Assembly (NCBI RefSeq): GCF_000355805.1
Contig: NZ_CM001837.1
Location: 1,762,055 to 1,826,054 of the forward strand
DNA length: 64,000 bases
Direction of reading: 5' to 3'
Source: Dokdonia sp. PRO95
Lineage (GTDB): Bacteria > Bacteroidota > Bacteroidia > Flavobacteriales > Flavobacteriaceae
Shown: piece by piece, positions 18,311 to 27,825 of the stretch
Layout of the letters: each line of letters begins with the position of its first letter
Position numbering within the stretch: the stretch's first letter is position 1
Position numbers and translations under genes: made by a program
The notes under the pieces: generated by a model
Told to the model about the DNA's origin: nothing
Databases searched by the model: none
The model's input: only the letters and a program-made list of their open reading frames with translations

Positions 18311-18690
18311 TGAGTACAAAAATCACATACTATTTAATTGTTGTACTCTTAATTATAGGGCTGTATGGAGCGGGAACTCTCGTGATTGATGAACTCGCCA
18401 CTGGTGATAGTTGTCCAAAAATACTGTACATACCGATGTGCATTGTAGTACTAGTATGTTTTTTAGTACCACTTGTAGCACATCTTCTTAAAAAATGGAA
18501 TGTATTGTATTTTCTATTTGCAGGATTAGCTTTTGGCATAGCCTTCATCGCATCTATAATGCAATACCTAGGAGAAGCTGAGTGCCCAAAAACAGAATCA
18601 GGGACACCTATGTGTTACTATTCCTTAGTGCTATTTAGTAGCATAATTGGTTTAAGAATTTTTTATTTAAAATCTAAGAATGACCACTAA
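18310..18690 (+). CDS. Four-helix membrane protein with two CPK-PMC motifs
   Basis: 126 residues with four predicted membrane segments. After helix 1 comes SCPKILYIPMC and after helix 3 comes ECPKTESGTPMC, so CPK-x4/5-PMC occurs twice at equivalent places of an internally repeated two-helix unit. Paired cysteines at the membrane edge suggest disulfide exchange, metal or haem binding. I do not recognise a named family. It lies between the zinc-ribbon gene and the outer-membrane fusion, with 1-base contacts on both sides. Confidence 0.7.
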   Translation: MSTKITYYLIVVLLIIGLYGAGTLVIDELATGDSCPKILYIPMCIVVLVCFLVPLVAHLLKKWNVLYFLFAGLAFGIAFIASIMQYLGEAECPKTESGTPMCYYSLVLFSSIIGLRIFYLKSKNDH

Positions 18691-18691
18691 T

Positions 18692-21600
18692 ATGAAAACT
18701 TTCCATCTAAAAAAATCACCTCTATTATGTGCGTTACTATTAGTAAGCTATTTTGCTACTGCACAACAATTAGAGACTTCCATATTTGTAACTGCAAATA
18801 CAGGAAATACAGACGATCAAGCTGTTTTAACTAAAATAAATAATGAAGCCAAAACATTGAGTGATTCACAATTACTCATACTTGGTAATGCAGTATCTGA
18901 CAATGGTTTTACAAAAGGAGCTAGTGCAGAAATAGCATCGCAACTAGAAATATTAGAATTATTTAATGGTAAAGTGATTTTTACTCCAGGTCAGAACGAA
19001 TGGGCCGCTAATGGGCACAGAGATGTGAGAAAGATAGAAGCGTTTATTCAAGAAAATAGTAAGTCAAAATTCTATCCAGATAAAGGTTGCCCCATTAAAA
19101 AGGTAAATATTACTGACAACGTCGTTCTAATAACTGTAGACTCACAATGGTATCTAGAAGACTGGAATGAGCATATCTATCTAAACGAAGATTGTGATAT
19201 TAAAAACAGGACAGAGTTTTTTCTAGCTTTTGAGAGTATGCTTAAAAAGTCGCAAGGAAAAACAATAATGGTAGCAATGCATCATCCTGTTTTTTCAAAT
19301 ACTAATGAAGGATTAATAGCTAGAACAGGTGGGACTTCTCTACACGATTTTCAAAACAAGCAAAACAGAAAATTTAGGAATCGTCTAGTCACTCTTGCAA
19401 GGCAGACAAAGGATATTTTCTTTGTTTCTGGACACGATAAAAATTTACAATACATTAATAAATATGGAGTTCCTCAAATAATAAGTGGAGCCGCAGGTAA
19501 AACAAGAAAGGCATCTGTAAAAGGTGATAAAGATTTCGCTTCAAGCGAAAATGGCTATGCACGAATTGATGTTTTTAAAAACGGTACTGTAAAAGTTTCT
19601 TTTCAAGGTATCTCAACGCCATTCTCAGCTACAATCATGGAGGCAGAGAAGGAAGAAATCGTTAATTATAAAGAAAGAAGTAGCTTTAATAATACGTTTA
19701 GCTCATCTGTATATACGTTAGAAGAAACCGAAAAAAGCAAACTGTACAAAGGGCTTTGGGGAGACCATTATAGAGAATACTATAGTAAATCAGTAAATGC
19801 TAAAGTAGCTTTTATAGATACCTTAAAAGGAGGGCTCACTCCTGTAAGGCGAGGAGGTGGCCACCAGTCTAAATCGCTGCGACTAGAGACTAAAGACGGA
19901 AAAGAATATGTAATGCGAGCTCTAAAGAAAAGCGCGATTAAGTTTTTACAATCTACTGCGTTTCAAGACAAATATGTAGAAGAAGAACTAGAAGGAAGTT
20001 TTGCAGACAAATTTCTCTTAGATTTTTATACAACTGCTCATCCTTACACTCCTACAACTATAGGAACTCTCGCAGATGCTGTAAATATTTTCCATACTAA
20101 CCCAGAGTTGTACTATATACCTAAACAACGAGATTTAGGTGAGTATAATGACGAGTATGGTGATGAATTGTATCTTATTGAAGAACGCGTAGAATCTGGA
20201 CATAAAGACTTAGAAAGTTTTGGAAAGCCAAAAGATATTTTAAGCACAAGCGACGTACTCTTAGAAATAAATAAAACGGGAAAGTCTATAGTAGATGAAC
20301 CATCATACATTAGAGCAAGACTTTTTGATATGCTCATAGGCGACTGGGACAGGCACGAAGATCAATGGCGTTGGGCACTTTTTGAAAATGAAGACGGTTC
20401 GGAAATATGTAAACCTATTCCAAGAGACAGAGACCAAGCGTTTTCAGTTTTTGATGGAAGTATATTGGGATTTTTGCGTTGTGCAGTTCCGAGCTTACGT
20501 ATGATGCAGTCGTTTGATGAGGAATTACCAAGCCCTAAGTGGTTTAGTTTTGAGCCATACCCATTAGATATGACTTTTATTAATCAATCTAATTGGGAAG
20601 ATTGGGAAAGAGAAGCAATAACCTTACAAACTGGATTAACAGATGAGGTAATAGAAAATGCATTCCAAAATCTACCAGCAGAAGTTGAAGGTCAAACAAT
20701 TGAAGAAATTAAGAAAAGTCTTAGAGGAAGAAGAGGTAATATTATAGATATCGCTCGCAGATACTATGATTATGTAAACAAACACGAAGTTATTACTGGA
20801 ACACAGAAAGATGATGTCTTTGATATCACAAGGCTTCCAAACGGGCAAACTAAAATTACCGCTCAAAGAAAAGACCTAGAAATCTTTGAAAGAATATTTA
20901 ATAAAGATGAAACTAAAGAAATTTGGATTTATGGTTTAGATGGTAATGATACCTTCAACGTAACAGGAGAAGGAAACAATCACATCACTATAAAGGTTTT
21001 AGGAGGAAAGAAAAATGACATTTATAATTTTGAGAATACAAAAAAAGTGAAACTCTATGATTATAAAGGGAAGAATAATACCATCGTTAATAACAAGTCA
21101 AAAAAATGGCTAGTAGATGATTATGAGATAAATAACTACGATTATAAAAAACGTAAATATAGTATTAATCAATTTTTGCCCATCATAGGCGCAAACCCTG
21201 ACGATGGATTACGTATAGGTTTTGTGAATAACTTTACAACATATGGGATTCAGCGCAATCCATTTACTACAAAGCATTCGGTGAGTGCTTCATATTATAC
21301 TGGTAATTCCGGTTATGATGTTTCTTATAAAGGAGAGTTTGCAAATATATTTCATAACTGGAATTTTGGAGTAGAGGGGAAATATACGAGTCCAAATTTT
21401 GCACAAAACTTTTTTGGTTTTGGGAATGAAACGCTTTATGATAAAGATGAAGTGGAGATTGATTTTAATAGGGTAAGTATAAAAGAATGGAATGTAGCTA
21501 TTTCCTTGATTTGGAATGGTAGAGATGGAGGTTCGTTTTACTTCAAACCTTTAATAGAATCTTTTGAAGTAGAAAATGTAGAAGATAGATTCATAAACTT

Positions 21601-22207
21601 TCTACCTGCGACGGCTTCAGTTTTTGAAAAACAAACCTATGCAGGTGCAGAAGTTAATTACAGTTTTAAAAACAAGGATGATATCGCTTACCCTACATTA
21701 GGATTAGATGCGAGTATCACGGCAGGTTATAAAGCTAATATTGATGGAGAAGACATCGACAATAATTTTGGATATGTACGTCCTCACATAGCAATAGATC
21801 ATAGATTAAACAAAAGTGCCAGTCTTGTACTAGCAACAAAGATAGGTGGAGAAGCTATTCTTGGTGATAATTTTGAGTTTTACCACGGGGCTTCTTTAGG
21901 CGGTAATCACAGTCTGCGAGGGTTTAGAAAAGAACGTTTTATTGGTAAGTACTCAGTATATCAAAATACAGACTTGAGATTGCTGTTAGGTAAATTTAAA
22001 ACCAGTTTTATACCACTTAAGTATGGTGTAACTGGAGGTTTTGACTACGGGAGAGTATGGGTAGAAAACGATAATTCAGATAAATGGCATAATAGCGTTG
22101 GTGGCTCCTTTTGGGTAAGTGGCTTAGAAACATTTACTACTAATCTAGGGTATTACTCAAGTACAGATGGTGGAAGGATTGTGTTTTCCTTAGGCTTTGT
22201 CTTTTAA
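18692..22207 (+). CDS. Metallophosphoesterase-like domain fused to outer-membrane barrel
   Basis: 1171 residues from the ATG at 18692, placed directly before a good signal peptide (LLCALLLVSYFATAQQ). Residues about 28-310 have the calcineurin-like fold order, but the metal-ligand motifs are altered: FVTANTGNT at the first site, LILGNAVSD where GD is expected, and PGQNEW where GNHD is expected. AMHHP and SGHDKNLQ survive. A middle region (about 350-700) includes GDWDRHEDQWRWA. The C-terminal third alternates amphipathic strands and ends in a barrel with GGNHSLRGFRKERF and a terminal Phe, like Omp85/surface-antigen barrels. Probably surface-located; catalysis by the phosphoesterase part is doubtful. 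Confidence 0.82.
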   Translation: MKTFHLKKSPLLCALLLVSYFATAQQLETSIFVTANTGNTDDQAVLTKINNEAKTLSDSQLLILGNAVSDNGFTKGASAEIASQLEILELFNGKVIFTPGQNEWAANGHRDVRKIEAFIQENSKSKFYPDKGCPIKKVNITDNVVLITVDSQWYLEDWNEHIYLNEDCDIKNRTEFFLAFESMLKKSQGKTIMVAMHHPVFSNTNEGLIARTGGTSLHDFQNKQNRKFRNRLVTLARQTKDIFFVSGHDKNLQYINKYGVPQIISGAAGKTRKASVKGDKDFASSENGYARIDVFKNGTVKVSFQGISTPFSATIMEAEKEEIVNYKERSSFNNTFSSSVYTLEETEKSKLYKGLWGDHYREYYSKSVNAKVAFIDTLKGGLTPVRRGGGHQSKSLRLETKDGKEYVMRALKKSAIKFLQSTAFQDKYVEEELEGSFADKFLLDFYTTAHPYTPTTIGTLADAVNIFHTNPELYYIPKQRDLGEYNDEYGDELYLIEERVESGHKDLESFGKPKDILSTSDVLLEINKTGKSIVDEPSYIRARLFDMLIGDWDRHEDQWRWALFENEDGSEICKPIPRDRDQAFSVFDGSILGFLRCAVPSLRMMQSFDEELPSPKWFSFEPYPLDMTFINQSNWEDWEREAITLQTGLTDEVIENAFQNLPAEVEGQTIEEIKKSLRGRRGNIIDIARRYYDYVNKHEVITGTQKDDVFDITRLPNGQTKITAQRKDLEIFERIFNKDETKEIWIYGLDGNDTFNVTGEGNNHITIKVLGGKKNDIYNFENTKKVKLYDYKGKNNTIVNNKSKKWLVDDYEINNYDYKKRKYSINQFLPIIGANPDDGLRIGFVNNFTTYGIQRNPFTTKHSVSASYYTGNSGYDVSYKGEFANIFHNWNFGVEGKYTSPNFAQNFFGFGNETLYDKDEVEIDFNRVSIKEWNVAISLIWNGRDGGSFYFKPLIESFEVENVEDRFINFLPATASVFEKQTYAGAEVNYSFKNKDDIAYPTLGLDASITAGYKANIDGEDIDNNFGYVRPHIAIDHRLNKSASLVLATKIGGEAILGDNFEFYHGASLGGNHSLRGFRKERFIGKYSVYQNTDLRLLLGKFKTSFIPLKYGVTGGFDYGRVWVENDNSDKWHNSVGGSFWVSGLETFTTNLGYYSSTDGGRIVFSLGFVF

Positions 22208-22234
22208 TATTAAACTTCAAAAATTATATCAAAT

Positions 22235-23842
22235 ATGAAACAACCTGTAGCAATAATTCAAGTAGATAGCTTAAAGAATAAAGAACCAGAGCACGCACTC
22301 GTTAATGGATTAGATTTAGTGATTGTGAAGTTTGATGAAGAAATTTCTGTTCTGTATGGAAGGTGTCATCATAGAGGAGCTTTAATGTCTGACGGTCACG
22401 TAGATGGCGATAATTTAATTTGTGGAGTTCACGGATGGGATTATCGCGTAGACTCGGGTGTTTCAGAATATAATAATAGTGAGGTGCTACATAAATTTTC
22501 TACTAAAATAGAAGATGGGAAGCTTCTGGTAGATGCTTTTGAGATAGATGCATATCTCAAAAAGAATCCACAACCTTTTAATAGAGATGAATATCTAGGA
22601 GCCTATGCAGATACCCATCCAGAAGACACAGAACCTTATACGGGTTATATAAAAGAACTTGCAAAAAATGGACTAAAGAATGTAGGTCATCACGGGTTTT
22701 CTGCATCGATGGGTGTAGATAGAAACACACTTCCTAAATGGGATCATATTCAGTTTTTACCTGCGCAACTAGCCTCAAGACCCTTATTAGATGAAGATGC
22801 GGTTGCTACTAAAGTCGTTATAGGAGCAAAGGCAAAGAAGCCGTTAATCCTTGATATACCATTATTTGTAAGTGATATGAGCTTTGGTGCACTATCTCGT
22901 GAAGCAAAAGTAGCTTTATCTAAAGGTGCTCAACTAGCAGGAACAGGTATTTGTTCTGGAGAAGGAGGGATGTTACCAGAAGAGCAAGCTAATAATTCAA
23001 AATATTTTTATGAGCTCGCTTCCGCGAAATTTGGATTCTCTTGGGATAAACTAGATAACGTTCAAGCTTTTCACTTTAAAGCTGGGCAAGGTGCCAAAAC
23101 TGGTACGGGAGGACACCTGCCAGGTAGCAAAGTAAGTAAAGAAATTGCTGAGGTGAGAGGGTTAAAAGAAGGAGAGACAGCAATATCACCAGCGACATTT
23201 CCAGATTTTCACGGTGTTGAAGATTTTAAAGCTTTCGCGAAAGCGGTAAGAGAACGCACAGGAGGTATCCCTATAGGATTTAAAATTGCAGCTAGTCATA
23301 TAGAAAAGGATATCCAGTTTGCTCTAGATGTAGGGGTAGACTATATCATTCTAGACGGTAGAGGAGGAGGTACAGGCTCTGCACCTAAAGTATTAAGAGA
23401 TCATATTAATGTCCCTACCATACCAGCACTTGCTAGAGCACGTACTTATCTAGATAAAGTAGGAGCAAAAGATGTAACCCTTATAATTACAGGAGGTTTA
23501 CGCGTAGCAGAAGATTTTGCCAAAGCATTAATGCTAGGAGCAGATGCAATAGCAGTTTCAAACTCTGCATTACAAGCTATTGGGTGTTTAGGAATGCGTG
23601 CCTGCGGAAGCAATAATTGTCCAGTAGGGATCGCTACACAAAAGGAATCTTTGCGTAGTCGTTTAATTATTGACTCATCGGCAAAGCAGTTACAGAACTA
23701 CTTTGAAGCTACAAACAATTTAATTAAGGTCGTAGCGAGAGCTTGTGGGTATGACAATATTGAAAAGTTTAATCAAGATGACCTTTCTACATATGATAGA
23801 GATATACATTTCTTGACTGGAATTAATTATGCTGGAATTTAA
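22235..23842 (+). CDS. Rieske [2Fe-2S] - glutamate synthase (GltB2-type) fusion
   Basis: 535 residues. The N-terminal Rieske domain has ligands C44/H46 (RCHHRG) and C63/H66 (CGVHGWDY). From about residue 150 the chain is the FMN-binding domain of glutamate synthase: DMSFGALSREAKVALSKGA, GEGGMLPEE, GGRGGGTGSAP and the 3Fe-4S motif C-x5-C-x4-C in GCLGMRACGSNNCPVG. No glutaminase domain is present. Electrons could pass from an outside donor through the Rieske centre to the FMN site, but the substrate may not be glutamate. The abundant palindrome at 23231-23244 reads KAFAKAV in the FMN domain. It starts 27 bp after the barrel gene. Confidence 0.88.
   Translation: MKQPVAIIQVDSLKNKEPEHALVNGLDLVIVKFDEEISVLYGRCHHRGALMSDGHVDGDNLICGVHGWDYRVDSGVSEYNNSEVLHKFSTKIEDGKLLVDAFEIDAYLKKNPQPFNRDEYLGAYADTHPEDTEPYTGYIKELAKNGLKNVGHHGFSASMGVDRNTLPKWDHIQFLPAQLASRPLLDEDAVATKVVIGAKAKKPLILDIPLFVSDMSFGALSREAKVALSKGAQLAGTGICSGEGGMLPEEQANNSKYFYELASAKFGFSWDKLDNVQAFHFKAGQGAKTGTGGHLPGSKVSKEIAEVRGLKEGETAISPATFPDFHGVEDFKAFAKAVRERTGGIPIGFKIAASHIEKDIQFALDVGVDYIILDGRGGGTGSAPKVLRDHINVPTIPALARARTYLDKVGAKDVTLIITGGLRVAEDFAKALMLGADAIAVSNSALQAIGCLGMRACGSNNCPVGIATQKESLRSRLIIDSSAKQLQNYFEATNNLIKVVARACGYDNIEKFNQDDLSTYDRDIHFLTGINYAGI
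23231..23244. repeat. Palindrome copy 5 (genic)
   Basis: Perfect core in the Rieske-glutamate synthase gene, translated as AFAKA at a position where homologous helices tolerate small residues. An eroded look-alike lies about 200 bp upstream near 23028. Confidence 0.97.
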
Positions 23843-23853
23843 TAAGATACATT

Positions 23854-24606
23854 ATGGACACTATAGAAAAACAATTACACATCGCTTCTCAATATCTAGC
23901 CGCAGCAGGAATAAGTTTTTTGCCTAAAAAAGAAGACGATAGTCATACAAACCTAGGATTTAACCCAGAGGAAGCTATCCTTGAGACGCACTCGCTGTCT
24001 GATGCTAATGATAAGCTCATTTTGAATTATAAAAACTTTAGTTTAGAATGGAGATCTGATGCAGTTTCAAAAGTAATAGACTTAGATGGAGCTACTCATA
24101 AAGGACTTGTAGAATGGATTTCTAGTAACTCTCGTGAATTTATCAACAAAGAATATTCGTATAAATTCCATTATGAATTGCCTTACTCTATTGATGATGA
24201 TTTTACTTTTAAGTTGTCTGATGTTGAGGATTTGAGTGAGATGATGCATCTACGTATTCTAGCTCAATTTATTCTAGAAAGAATAGATATTCACTATAAT
24301 CTTAATACATCTATAAGAATCTGGCCACACCATTTTGACACTGGCATTTATAGCCTAATTCCAGATTTACATATAACAGTGGGCTTAGGACTAGCTATTC
24401 CAGATAGCCTTTGCGAAAATCACTATTTATACATCACAGGTTACAAAGGAGGTCAAGCTATAGATCCATCTGGATTAGAATCATTAACCATAGGTGATTG
24501 GAAATCTAACGGTTTTAAAGGAGCCATACTCGATGCTAGGGGAATTGTGGAGGCAGATGGTGTAAAGTTTTTTAAAGAAGTGATTAGTCAATTACAAGCC
24601 GTATAA
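23854..24606 (+). CDS. Uncharacterised soluble protein in the Rieske operon
   Basis: 250 residues, no signal peptide or membrane segment, not recognised. It is rich in acidic residues; the most conserved-looking region is SIRIWPHHFDTGIYSLI followed by LHITVGLGLAIPD and HYLYITGYKGG, whose paired His and Asp could bind a metal or cofactor. It lies 11 bp after the Rieske-glutamate synthase fusion and 59 bp before the DUF2721-like gene, so it probably acts with the Rieske fusion proteins. Confidence 0.65.
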   Translation: MDTIEKQLHIASQYLAAAGISFLPKKEDDSHTNLGFNPEEAILETHSLSDANDKLILNYKNFSLEWRSDAVSKVIDLDGATHKGLVEWISSNSREFINKEYSYKFHYELPYSIDDDFTFKLSDVEDLSEMMHLRILAQFILERIDIHYNLNTSIRIWPHHFDTGIYSLIPDLHITVGLGLAIPDSLCENHYLYITGYKGGQAIDPSGLESLTIGDWKSNGFKGAILDARGIVEADGVKFFKEVISQLQAV

Positions 24607-24665
24607 AATGTATGGCCGTCTACAACGCTTTGTATATTTAAGTAATCCAAACGTTATTTAACTCT

Positions 24666-25037
24666 ATGGAAAATTGGTATCTACCTATAACGATAGTTCC
24701 AGGTTTGGGATTACTTATTCTTTCTACATCTACCTTAATGGTAGCTTTGAGTAATGAGATTAACCAAATGATTGAGCAGTCCAAGCAAGAGAAGATGATT
24801 ACAAAAAAGCTTGTGCAGTTAAAATTGTTAAATACAGCTATGGTTTTTCTTTATACAGCAGTAGGGTTTCTATTGATCTCAAGTGTGATAAATGGGCTAT
24901 TTGATTTAGAAAAAACTTCATTATATACTAGTGTTCTTGCTATTGTTTTAGCATTAATAGGGATTCTGTCTTTAATAACTTATTCCTATAGAGCAGTAAA
25001 AATACGCCAACAACAATTTAAAAATAAGTTGAATTAA
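24666..25037 (+). CDS. DUF2721-like membrane protein
   Basis: 123 residues, with membrane segments at about 8-26, 56-77 and 85-108. The first helix is followed by ALSNEINQMIEQSKQEKMITKKLVQLKLLNTAM, similar in layout to DUF2721. Function unknown. It is placed between the unknown soluble protein and the Rieske-TPP fusion, 11 bp before the latter, as a possible membrane partner. Confidence 0.62.
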   Translation: MENWYLPITIVPGLGLLILSTSTLMVALSNEINQMIEQSKQEKMITKKLVQLKLLNTAMVFLYTAVGFLLISSVINGLFDLEKTSLYTSVLAIVLALIGILSLITYSYRAVKIRQQQFKNKLN

Positions 25038-25048
25038 ATACACAAGTT

Positions 25049-26998
25049 ATGGACTCAAAGGGGAAAAAGTGGTACAAGGTATTAGACAATAGAAAAATGC
25101 TCCCTGAGGGACGAGTCCAGACTGTAACTGCTGGTCATCAAGGTATCTGTTTAACGCATTACAAAGGAAAATTTTCAGCATTAGATAATGCTTGTCCACA
25201 TCAAGGTGGACCTCTAGGTGAGGGGTCTATTGAGAATGGTATGCTGCGTTGTCCATGGCATGGCTGGGACTATGATCCTTGTACGGGAAATTCTCCTGGA
25301 GGCTTTGACGATGGAATAAAGAATTTTGAAGTGAAGGAGGAGGGTGAGGCTATTTATGTTGCAATCCCAGAAGAGGAGCCACACAAAGAGACCATATCTG
25401 ACGTGATGATTGAGACCATGGTAAATTGGGGTGTAGATACCGTTTTTGGAATGGTAGGGCATAGTAATCTTGCTGTGGCAGATGCAATGAGAAGGCAGGA
25501 GGAAAAAGGGAAGTTGCAATATTTTGGAATCAGACATGAAGGTGCAGCAGCCTTTGCAGCCTCAGGATATGCAAAATTAACAGGTAAGCCTGCTGCTTGT
25601 TTTGGTATTGCAGGTCCAGGTGCGACAAATATGTATACTGGAATGTGGGATGCAAAGGTGGATAGAGTACCCTTGCTAGCGCTTTCAGGGCAAATTAATA
25701 CTCAGGTAGTTGGGACTGGTGCTTTTCAAGAAGTAGATCTTGTAAAAGCTTTTGAAAGTGTGACTCAATTTAATCACGCAGTGCATTTAAATTCTAATCA
25801 TAGTGAGTTGATGTCTCTTGCTTTAAAGACGTCTCTTGTAAAGAGAGATGTCGTGCATTTAACCTTTCCAGATGAGGTAGCGTTTACAGAGAAACCAGAA
25901 GGGTCAAAGGCACAAACTCCAGAAGATAGAATTACTCCTTTTAATATAAGCCCTCCGAAGGAGATGGTTGAAAAGGCTCTACAGCTACTTAAAAAAGCAA
26001 AAAGACCAGCAATTATAGTGGGGCATGGTGCACGTTTTGAAATGGAAGCTATTACCGCTTTCGCGAAAGCGTTAAACTGTCCAATCATCACCACTTTTAA
26101 AGCAAAAGGATTAATAGCAGATAAGCACCCTTTAGGTTGTGGAGTTTTAGGCAGAAGTGGTACTCCTATAGCATCGTGGTTTATGAATGAAAGTGACTTG
26201 TTATTTGTGCTAGGTGCTTCTTTTTCTAATCATACGGGTATCACTCCAAAGAAGCCAATAATTCAAGTTGATTACGACCCTATGGCTCTTAGTAAACATC
26301 ATAAAGTAGATGTTGCTTTATGGGGAGAAATCTCAGAAACAATGAAAATCATTACGGCTCAGACTAATAATATGACTGTGGCGGTAGATCAACGTGGAGA
26401 AATAAAAGAGCGCTGGAGACTATGGCGTGAAGAAAAAGAAAGCCGCCTTCAAGACTGTGGCGATGGACTTAGTTCTATCTCTGTATTTGATGCCATGAAT
26501 AAAGTTACGCCAGAAAATGCAGTAATAGCTGTAGATGTAGGTAATAATACGTATTCATTTGGAAGGTATTTTGAGCCTACAAATCAGTCTGTATTAATGT
26601 CTGGTTATTTAGGTTCTATAGGTTTTGCTTTGCCAGCAGCCATGGGTGCTTGGGCAGCAGAAGGTGATAAGAGACCTATATGGTCTGTGTCTGGTGATGC
26701 TGGTTTAGGTCAATACCTAGCCGAAATAAATACTTTAGTAAAGTATAATATGAATATTAAACACATTGTACTCAATAATTCAGAACTAGGGAAAATATCA
26801 AAGGAGCAACGTGCGGCAGAGGTTGATGTATGGCAAACCTCATTAACAAATCCGAGTTTTGCAAAATATGCAGAAAACTGTGGTGCTCTCGGGATTCGCG
26901 TTGAGAAACTTGAGGATTTATTGCCAGCTATGAAGAAGCTTAATGATCATGATGGCCCTGCGCTATTAGAAGTAATCACAGACGTAAATTTAATATAG
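25049..26998 (+). CDS. Rieske [2Fe-2S] - thiamine-diphosphate enzyme fusion (POX/AHAS-like)
   Basis: 649 residues. The N-terminal Rieske domain (about 1-110) has C49/H51 (CPHQGG) and C68/H71 (CPWHGWDY). From about residue 112 follows a complete three-domain thiamine-diphosphate enzyme: the pyrimidine domain with the catalytic Glu in IRHEGAAAFAASGYA, the middle domain (HGARFEME...TTFKAKG), and the pyrophosphate domain with GDAGLGQYLAEI and later LNNSELG, where the metal-binding GDG has become GDA. The layout resembles pyruvate oxidase or acetolactate synthase. The Rieske domain suggests that the electrons from 2-oxoacid decarboxylation leave one at a time. The palindrome at 26057-26070 reads AFAKAL. 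Confidence 0.88.
   Translation: MDSKGKKWYKVLDNRKMLPEGRVQTVTAGHQGICLTHYKGKFSALDNACPHQGGPLGEGSIENGMLRCPWHGWDYDPCTGNSPGGFDDGIKNFEVKEEGEAIYVAIPEEEPHKETISDVMIETMVNWGVDTVFGMVGHSNLAVADAMRRQEEKGKLQYFGIRHEGAAAFAASGYAKLTGKPAACFGIAGPGATNMYTGMWDAKVDRVPLLALSGQINTQVVGTGAFQEVDLVKAFESVTQFNHAVHLNSNHSELMSLALKTSLVKRDVVHLTFPDEVAFTEKPEGSKAQTPEDRITPFNISPPKEMVEKALQLLKKAKRPAIIVGHGARFEMEAITAFAKALNCPIITTFKAKGLIADKHPLGCGVLGRSGTPIASWFMNESDLLFVLGASFSNHTGITPKKPIIQVDYDPMALSKHHKVDVALWGEISETMKIITAQTNNMTVAVDQRGEIKERWRLWREEKESRLQDCGDGLSSISVFDAMNKVTPENAVIAVDVGNNTYSFGRYFEPTNQSVLMSGYLGSIGFALPAAMGAWAAEGDKRPIWSVSGDAGLGQYLAEINTLVKYNMNIKHIVLNNSELGKISKEQRAAEVDVWQTSLTNPSFAKYAENCGALGIRVEKLEDLLPAMKKLNDHDGPALLEVITDVNLI
26057..26070. repeat. 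Palindrome copy 6 (genic)
   Basis: Perfect core in the Rieske-TPP gene, read as TAFAKAL in the middle domain, at a helix position normally occupied by Ala/Leu-rich sequence. Confidence 0.97.
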
Positions 26999-27170
26999 AC
27001 ACTACACATCAGAACAGGTTTATGAAGTAAGGAGTTTGATAACTTAGGGTATTGTTTTAGAAAGCTTATTGATCTGTAAAGTGGACTAGAAGTAGATCAT
27101 TAATATAGCAAAAGAGTCTAAGTTGAAGTTGATTGCTAGTAGAAGGGTTAATTTATAAATTATAAATAAA

Positions 27171-27824
27171 ATGAGTAGGCTTAATTCCATAATAGCAAAT
27201 TATAAATACCTGATTGCTATATTAAGTGTGTTCAACTTTCTTTTAACACCTTTTCATATTCTAATTACGGGTATAAGCCCGGCTTATGTTACTGTCATAA
27301 ATTATACCTTATTAATCATAGGGAGCTCCTTACTGGCAACTAACAAGCTCGCCAAATCTATCACCTATATCATTGGCTTTTTTACATTGCTCGCTATATG
27401 GTTAGAACTGTCTAATGACGGTTCGATAGTGATATTAATTTATAGATTAGTGTCCTCCTTTTTATTATTTGCTTGTTTTTGTGTCATTTTAGTGAGACAA
27501 TTATTGCTCATAAAAGAGATAAACCTACAGTTTATTTTAGGGCCTTTATTGGGATTCCTTTATCTAGGTATAATAGGAGGGGTTCTTTTTGAATCTATTG
27601 ATTTAATAAATAGCGATTCATTTAGGTTAATTGAGGGATACTCTGGTTATAGCTTTTACTATTTTAGTTTTATAAGCATTACTACAGTTGGTTATGGTGA
27701 TATCACACCACTTACAGCACCTGCTCAGTCTATAACATTAGTGATGAATATAATAGGCCAATTTTATCTAGCTATTGTAATCGGAGTGTTTGTAGGGAAG
27801 TATATTAATACAAAATCAAAGTAA
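27171..27824 (+). CDS. Potassium channel (two-helix pore type)
   Basis: 217 residues, strongly hydrophobic with several segments before the pore. The selectivity filter is unmistakable: [20 protein letters not shown], followed by a last helix [19 protein letters not shown]. No RCK or cyclic-nucleotide domain. It should conduct K+ across the inner membrane. It begins 172 bp after the Rieske-TPP gene and is separated by 1 bp from the antiporter gene, so the two form an ion-transport pair. Confidence 0.9.
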   Translation: MSRLNSIIANYKYLIAILSVFNFLLTPFHILITGISPAYVTVINYTLLIIGSSLLATNKLAKSITYIIGFFTLLAIWLELSNDGSIVILIYRLVSSFLLFACFCVILVRQLLLIKEINLQFILGPLLGFLYLGIIGGVLFESIDLINSDSFRLIEGYSGYSFYYFSFISITTVGYGDITPLTAPAQSITLVMNIIGQFYLAIVIGVFVGKYINTKSK

Positions 27825-27825
27825 T

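Noticed and set aside
19536..19552. TTTCGCTT-C-AAGCGAAA-like inverted repeat resembling the abundant palindrome
   Set aside because: It lacks the central TCGCGA, so it is not a member of the family; it lies in coding sequence of the barrel fusion.
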